A DNA stretch of 9,049 nt from CAZZEX01 sp964653285 (GTDB taxonomy: Bacteria > Chloroflexota > Anaerolineae > B4-G1), in assembly GCA_964653285.1 (NCBI GenBank), contig CAZZEX010000145.1, positions 1-9,049 of the forward strand, given 5' to 3'. Position numbers and translations under genes: made by a program. The notes beneath the pieces were generated by a model. The model was given only the letters and a program-made list of their open reading frames with translations. It made no database searches and was not told the DNA's origin. Numbering within the stretch: position 1 is the first letter of the stretch; the number at the start of each line of letters is the position of its first letter. Positions 5,563 to 9,049 of this stretch are shown piece after piece.

Positions 5563-8040
5563 ATGGACAAGTTAGCGAGATTTTTTACTGCTGCATCTCG
5601 GCGAGCACTAGAGTTGGCCCAGCAAGAGGCCGAGCACATGCACCATGCACAAGTCGGCACCGAGCACCTCTTGTTGGGGCTTTTGCGTGAAGAGGGAGGT
5701 GTCGCCAGCCATGTGCTGCGCGAACTGGGGTTGCAATCTGGCGACGTGCAGCACTGGGTCGAGCGACTTAGCACCATGCGACGGCGCCCGCCTTTGTTCA
5801 GCGTAGAACTTGACCTCACTCCCCGTACCAAGAGGGTGCTGGAACTGGCGGGGGAAGAGGCCCGGCGCCGGGGTGATCCCCGGATAGATACACAACATAT
5901 CTTACTCGGGCTGGTGCGCCAGGGTGACGGCACCGCCCTGGATGTGCTCAGTCACCTGGGCGTCACAGGCGAACAAATCCGCCGCTCCACCAACCGAATG
6001 CTGCGGCGACAACCCGTCTTCGCTGGAAAGCCCAATCGCAAACATCGTACGTCTGCCAAGTCTGCCCAAACCCCGCTGGTAGATCGACTGGCAATTGACC
6101 TGACCGCCCTGGCCGAACAGAATAAACTGGATCCGGTCATTGGGCGGGAGCATGAGATCGAGCGCGTGATCCAAATCCTGGCCCGGCGGACGAAGAACAA
6201 CCCGGCGCTCATCGGCGATCCCGGCGTGGGCAAAACGGCCATCGTCGAGGGACTGGCCCAGCGCATCGTCGCCGGTGAGATTCCTGGACCGTTGCTGGAT
6301 AAGCGCGTGCTTCAACTGGACGTCGGCTCGTTGGTTGCCGGGACGATGTACCGGGGGCAGTTCGAGGAACGCCTCAAGAAGGTTATCGCAGAACTCAAGA
6401 AAAGCAGCACCATTCTGTTCATAGACGAGGTACATATGCTCGTCGGGGCCGGGTCGGCTGGCTCTTCGGTGGACGCGGCCAACATCCTCAAGCCAGCCTT
6501 GGCCCGGGGTGAATTACAGTGCATCGGCGCGACCACGCTGGAAGAATACCGCAAGCACATCGAAGCGGACGCGGCTTTGGAGCGGCGCTTCCAACCCATT
6601 ACGGTCGAAGAGCCATCGGTCGAGGAGACGATCGAGATTCTGCGTGGCGTCCGATCAGCCTACGAGCAACACCACCGCCTGCACATCAGCGACGAGGCAT
6701 TGGAGGCCGCAGCCCGACTTTCGGCTCGTTACATCTCCGATCGTTACCTCCCAGACAAGGCGATTGATGTGATAGACGAGAGCGCCTCCCGCGTGCGGAT
6801 GTACAAGGCTCCCAACGCCAGGAACCTGCGGGAGTTATTCGCCAGGCTAAAAATCGTTCAGCGGGCCAAGGACAAAGCCATCGAAGAGCGCCGCTACGAG
6901 GATGCCACCGCGCTGCGGGACCAGGAGATCGAATTGCAGGAACGGCTGGAGACCCTGCGCGCCGACTGGGAGGCTGATTCTCTCGAAAATGGGGTCGTCG
7001 TCAGCCCCGAGGACATCGCAGAAGTGGTCTCGATGTGGACCGGCATCCCATTGACCCAGTTGCACGGCGACGAAACGGAGCGGTTGTTGCACATGGAGGA
7101 AGGACTGCACCGGCGCATTGTGGGCCAGGACGAGGCCATCTTGGCAGTCGCCAAGGCGGTACGTCGGGCGCGGGCCGGGCTTAAAGACCCCCGCCGGCCT
7201 ATCGGCTCCTTCATCTTCCTCGGTCCCACCGGGGTGGGCAAGACGGAACTGGCCAAGTCACTGGCGGAGTTCATGTTCGGCAGCGAGGACGCGCTATTGC
7301 AACTGGACATGTCCGAGTTCATGGAGCGGCATACGGTGGCTAGACTGGTTGGCGCGCCGCCTGGCTACGTGGGCTACGAGGACGCGGGGCAACTCACCGA
7401 AACCATACGCCGTCGCCCTTTCTCCATCGTCGTCTTCGACGAGATAGAGAAGGCGCATCCCGAGGCCTTCAACATGCTGCTGCAGATTATGGAAGAGGGC
7501 AATCTCTCCGACGCCCGAGGGCGAAAGGTGGACTTCCGCAACGCGATTATTATCATGACTTCAAACATTGGGGCGGAGATGATCAAACGGCGGACGAGCC
7601 TGGGCTTTGCCACACCCCGCGATGAGGCCGCAGACGCCCGGCGTGATTACGAGGAGATGCGCCAGAGGTTGCTGGAGGAACTGAAGCGCACCTTCCGCCC
7701 CGAGTTCCTCAACCGGGTGGATAGCGTCATCGTCTTCCACGCCCTCAGCCGGGAAGAGGTCGCCCAGATCGTGGGCCTGGAGTTGGACAAGGTGCACACA
7801 CGGCTGGTGGAATACGACATAGAACTGGAAGTGACGGACGTGGCCAAGGAACTGCTGGCCGAGGAGGGGTACAGCGAGGAGTACGGCGCGCGGCCGTTGC
7901 GGCGGGTCATTCAGAACCGGATCGAGGATGCCCTCTCCGATGCAATACTGGCAGGCAAGTTCGCGGCCGGGGACACAGTGTGGGCAGACGCCGAGGAAGG
8001 CGAGATCGTGCTTCGTCAAGCAATGACCAATGACCAATGA
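5563..8040 (+). CDS. clpC: ClpC-type AAA+ unfoldase, ATPase partner of ClpP protease
   Basis: This Hsp100 protein forms hexamers that unfold substrates and feed them into ClpP in the cytoplasm. From Met 5563 (825 aa) the order is: two Clp N-repeats (about residues 5-60 and 83-142), AAA-1 with Walker A GDPGVGKT (218-225), pore loop with Tyr263 and Walker B ILFIDE (284-289), a short middle domain with a UVR-like coiled region (about 421-470), AAA-2 with GPTGVGKT (554-561), GYVGY pore loop (601-605) and VVFDE (623-627), then a C-terminal domain with GARPLRR sensor 2 (775-781). The short middle domain excludes ClpB. The LGF tripeptide (680-682) matches the ClpP-docking loop. All nucleotide-binding motifs look intact. 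The upstream in-frame ATG at 5539 is rejected for lack of an RBS. No ctsR or mcsAB genes, CIRCE or CtsR operator were seen nearby. The last codons (from AMTNDQ) and the stop come from a heptamer repeat array. Confidence 0.96.
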   Translation: MDKLARFFTAASRRALELAQQEAEHMHHAQVGTEHLLLGLLREEGGVASHVLRELGLQSGDVQHWVERLSTMRRRPPLFSVELDLTPRTKRVLELAGEEARRRGDPRIDTQHILLGLVRQGDGTALDVLSHLGVTGEQIRRSTNRMLRRQPVFAGKPNRKHRTSAKSAQTPLVDRLAIDLTALAEQNKLDPVIGREHEIERVIQILARRTKNNPALIGDPGVGKTAIVEGLAQRIVAGEIPGPLLDKRVLQLDVGSLVAGTMYRGQFEERLKKVIAELKKSSTILFIDEVHMLVGAGSAGSSVDAANILKPALARGELQCIGATTLEEYRKHIEADAALERRFQPITVEEPSVEETIEILRGVRSAYEQHHRLHISDEALEAAARLSARYISDRYLPDKAIDVIDESASRVRMYKAPNARNLRELFARLKIVQRAKDKAIEERRYEDATALRDQEIELQERLETLRADWEADSLENGVVVSPEDIAEVVSMWTGIPLTQLHGDETERLLHMEEGLHRRIVGQDEAILAVAKAVRRARAGLKDPRRPIGSFIFLGPTGVGKTELAKSLAEFMFGSEDALLQLDMSEFMERHTVARLVGAPPGYVGYEDAGQLTETIRRRPFSIVVFDEIEKAHPEAFNMLLQIMEEGNLSDARGRKVDFRNAIIIMTSNIGAEMIKRRTSLGFATPRDEAADARRDYEEMRQRLLEELKRTFRPEFLNRVDSVIVFHALSREEVAQIVGLELDKVHTRLVEYDIELEVTDVAKELLAEEGYSEEYGARPLRRVIQNRIEDALSDAILAGKFAAGDTVWADAEEGEIVLRQAMTNDQ

Positions 8041-8076
8041 CCAATAACCAATGACCAATGACCAATGACCAATAAC
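8021..8076. repeat. Heptanucleotide tandem array 1, (CAATGAC)n
   Basis: Eight consecutive 7-bp units run without interruption: three CAATGAC, one CAATAAC, then the same four again, so a 28-bp block is repeated exactly twice. The array begins inside clpC and provides its stop codon (TGA, 8038-8040). It resembles the short tandemly repeated heptamer sequences known from cyanobacterial intergenic regions; the link to those is by analogy only. Confidence 0.9.
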
Positions 8077-8080
8077 AGTG

Positions 8081-8157
8081 TGTCATTCGTCATCCGTCAT
8101 TCGTCATTCACCATTCGTCATCCGTCATTCGCCATTCGCTATTCGCTATTCGCCATT
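8081..8157. repeat. Heptanucleotide tandem array 2, degenerate (CGTCATT)n, inverted relative to array 1
   Basis: Eleven 7-bp units in register have core CGTCATT and variants CGTCATC, CACCATT, CGCCATT and CGCTATT. Degeneracy rises toward the glycosyltransferase, whose TAA stop (8158-8156) overlaps the last unit. The core is the reverse complement of AATGACG, so it pairs with array 1 (AATGACC) with one C-C mismatch per 7 bp. Only AGTG separates the arrays. The pair fills the gap between two convergent genes, so RNA from either side could fold into a long stem. Confidence 0.85.
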
Positions 8158-9049
8158 ATTCATAGACCGCCTCCACTCGCGGCACGATGACCCGCCAGTC
8201 GTACCGCTGCTCTACGAAGGCCCGTGCGGCCCGGCCTAGTTCGGCCCGCCGCTCCGGCGCGTGCAGCAGCGCCACCACCGCAGCGGCAAAATCGGCCGGC
8301 GTGTCCGCCAGCAGCAACTCACGCCCATCCCTCACCGGATATCCCTCCGCCCCCAGGCGCGTGGCGATCACCGCTTTGCCCATCGCCATCGCCTCCAGCA
8401 GTTTGAGCCGCGTCCCGCCTCCTATCCGCAGCGGCGCGACGTACACCGCCGCCTGCGCGATGTAGGGGCGCGTGTCCTCCACCCAGCCCGTCAGTGTCAC
8501 CGCCGGGTTACTCCGTAGAACGTCCAGCCGCCGGTGGGGCCGCTGCCCGGCGACGACGAAGCGTGCCTCCGGCACCTCTGCTCGCACCCGGGGCAGCACT
8601 TTCCGCGCGAACCACAGCACCGCGTCCACGTTGGGCCGGAAGTCCATCGTCCCCGTGAACACGAGTGTGGGAGCGTGGGGAGGTGGAGGTATGGGGGGGT
8701 GGGAGTATGGGGGGGTGGGGGTGTAGGCCTGGGTGTCAACTCCGTTGGGGACGACGGTCACGTGGAGGCCCGGTACCAACTTCCGCAGCGCGGCCGCGTC
8801 TGCCTCAGAGACGGCCAACACCCGATCAGCGCGGCGGCACACTTGCGCCTCGTAGCGCCGCAGCCGCCGCCACTGGACGAACGAGTAGGCCGCACCGGGC
8901 CAGCGGACAGGGGCGCGCAGGTCGGTGAGGAAGGCCCGCTGCTGGAGCAGGTATTCGCAGTTGTGATCGTCAAAAACGACCAGAGGCCGACCCCCCCCAG
9001 CCCCCCCGGAGCGGGGGGGGGCACCCCCCCCGGCCCCCCCGATGCGGGG
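8156..9049 (-). CDS. GT4-type glycosyltransferase, 5' end beyond the window
   Basis: This GT-B enzyme transfers a sugar from a nucleotide-sugar donor, probably while building a surface glycan or glycolipid at the inner membrane face. The frame is open from the TAA at 8156-8158 to the right edge (297 codons). An internal GTG at 8842 is not the start: upstream codons keep encoding typical family sequence, PLVVFDDHNCEYLLQQRAF (about 8933-8989) and later RRLRRYEAQVCRRADRVLAVSEAD. The C-terminal donor domain has VFTGTMDFRPNVDAVLWF (about 8608-8661) and APLRIGGGTRLKLLEAMAMG (about 8381-8440), the donor-site signature with its Glu. Two oddities: a proline-rich insert at the domain junction made from G-rich repeats (8666-8722), and a Gly/Pro-rich stretch at the window edge encoded by homopolymer runs (8991-9049), where the frame is less certain. 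The sugar and acceptor cannot be told. It converges on clpC across the heptamer arrays. Confidence 0.88.
   Translation of the reverse strand, partial: PRIGGAGGGAPPRSGGAGGGRPLVVFDDHNCEYLLQQRAFLTDLRAPVRWPGAAYSFVQWRRLRRYEAQVCRRADRVLAVSEADAAALRKLVPGLHVTVVPNGVDTQAYTPTPPYSHPPIPPPPHAPTLVFTGTMDFRPNVDAVLWFARKVLPRVRAEVPEARFVVAGQRPHRRLDVLRSNPAVTLTGWVEDTRPYIAQAAVYVAPLRIGGGTRLKLLEAMAMGKAVIATRLGAEGYPVRDGRELLLADTPADFAAAVVALLHAPERRAELGRAARAFVEQRYDWRVIVPRVEAVYE
8666..8722. repeat. G-rich low-complexity repeat inside the glycosyltransferase gene
   Basis: The plus strand holds six runs of three or more G. They include two tandem 16-bp copies, GTATGGGGGGGTGGGA (8689-8704) and GTATGGGGGGGTGGGG (8705-8720). On the coding (minus) strand this gives the proline-rich segment between NGVDTQAY and LVFTGT. 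The plus strand could form G-quadruplexes. Confidence 0.75.
8991..9049. repeat. Homopolymer C/G low-complexity tract at the window edge
   Basis: Runs of 7-9 C or G dominate the last 59 bp, including the near-perfect hairpin CCCCCCC-ggagc-GGGGGGG (9001-9019). In the glycosyltransferase frame it reads as Gly/Pro-rich sequence with no stop. Such tracts are prone to length errors in sequencing and assembly. Confidence 0.7.

Noticed and set aside
5331..5933. A 200-codon minus-strand frame across the S1/clpC junction
   Set aside because: It is antisense to conserved S1 and Clp N-domain sequence, and its Ser/Arg-rich composition is typical of a shadow frame.
5902..6435. A 177-codon minus-strand frame within clpC
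   Set aside because: It is antisense to the AAA-1 core of ClpC, with no family resemblance or RBS context.
8021..8157. CRISPR array
   Set aside because: Units are 7 bp with no spacers and no cas genes nearby; this is simple tandem repetition.
8665..8928. Plus-strand 87-codon frame opposite the glycosyltransferase
   Set aside because: It is a shadow of the G-rich repeat and the opposite GT4 coding sequence.

Overview
This 9-kb window reads as a GC-rich bacterial chromosome segment, most likely from a Chloroflexota (Anaerolineae-like) genome. That placement is an inference from the gene types: a four-repeat S1 protein followed by a ClpC-type unfoldase, an LCP enzyme with a LytR_C domain, a one-pass pseudo-phosphatase/beta-propeller protein, and heptanucleotide arrays in gaps and inside a coding region. 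No rRNA, tRNA, CRISPR array, transposase or phage gene was seen.

Layout. At the left edge is the 3' tail of an unidentified plus-strand gene (ends at 92). It converges on two minus-strand genes: an LCP-family cell-wall glycopolymer transferase (119-1501) and, upstream of it, a 715-aa protein with a degenerate PP2C-like domain, a basic Pro/Arg-rich linker, one membrane helix and a C-terminal beta-propeller (1660-3807). A 392-bp gap follows, with divergent TATAAT promoters at its two edges and several small inverted repeats between them. The plus strand then carries a four-S1-domain RNA-binding protein (4200-5504) and clpC (start best placed at 5563, stop at 8040), 58 bp apart and probably one operon. 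The convergent gap after clpC consists almost entirely of two inverted arrays of 7-bp repeats, which also supply the last codons and stop of clpC and touch the stop of the next gene. The last gene is a minus-strand GT4-type glycosyltransferase. Its reading frame runs off the right edge and carries a repeat-derived proline-rich insert between its two domains.

How the genes relate. The two left minus-strand genes both concern the envelope: one attaches glycopolymers to the wall, the other looks like a membrane-spanning sensor or scaffold. The central plus-strand pair concerns translation and protein quality control. The right-hand glycosyltransferase may belong to a surface-polysaccharide locus beyond the window. 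I see no clear new defence or mobile system. The points most worth a second look are the catalytically degenerate PP2C/beta-propeller protein and the heptamer repeats at gene ends and inside coding sequence.
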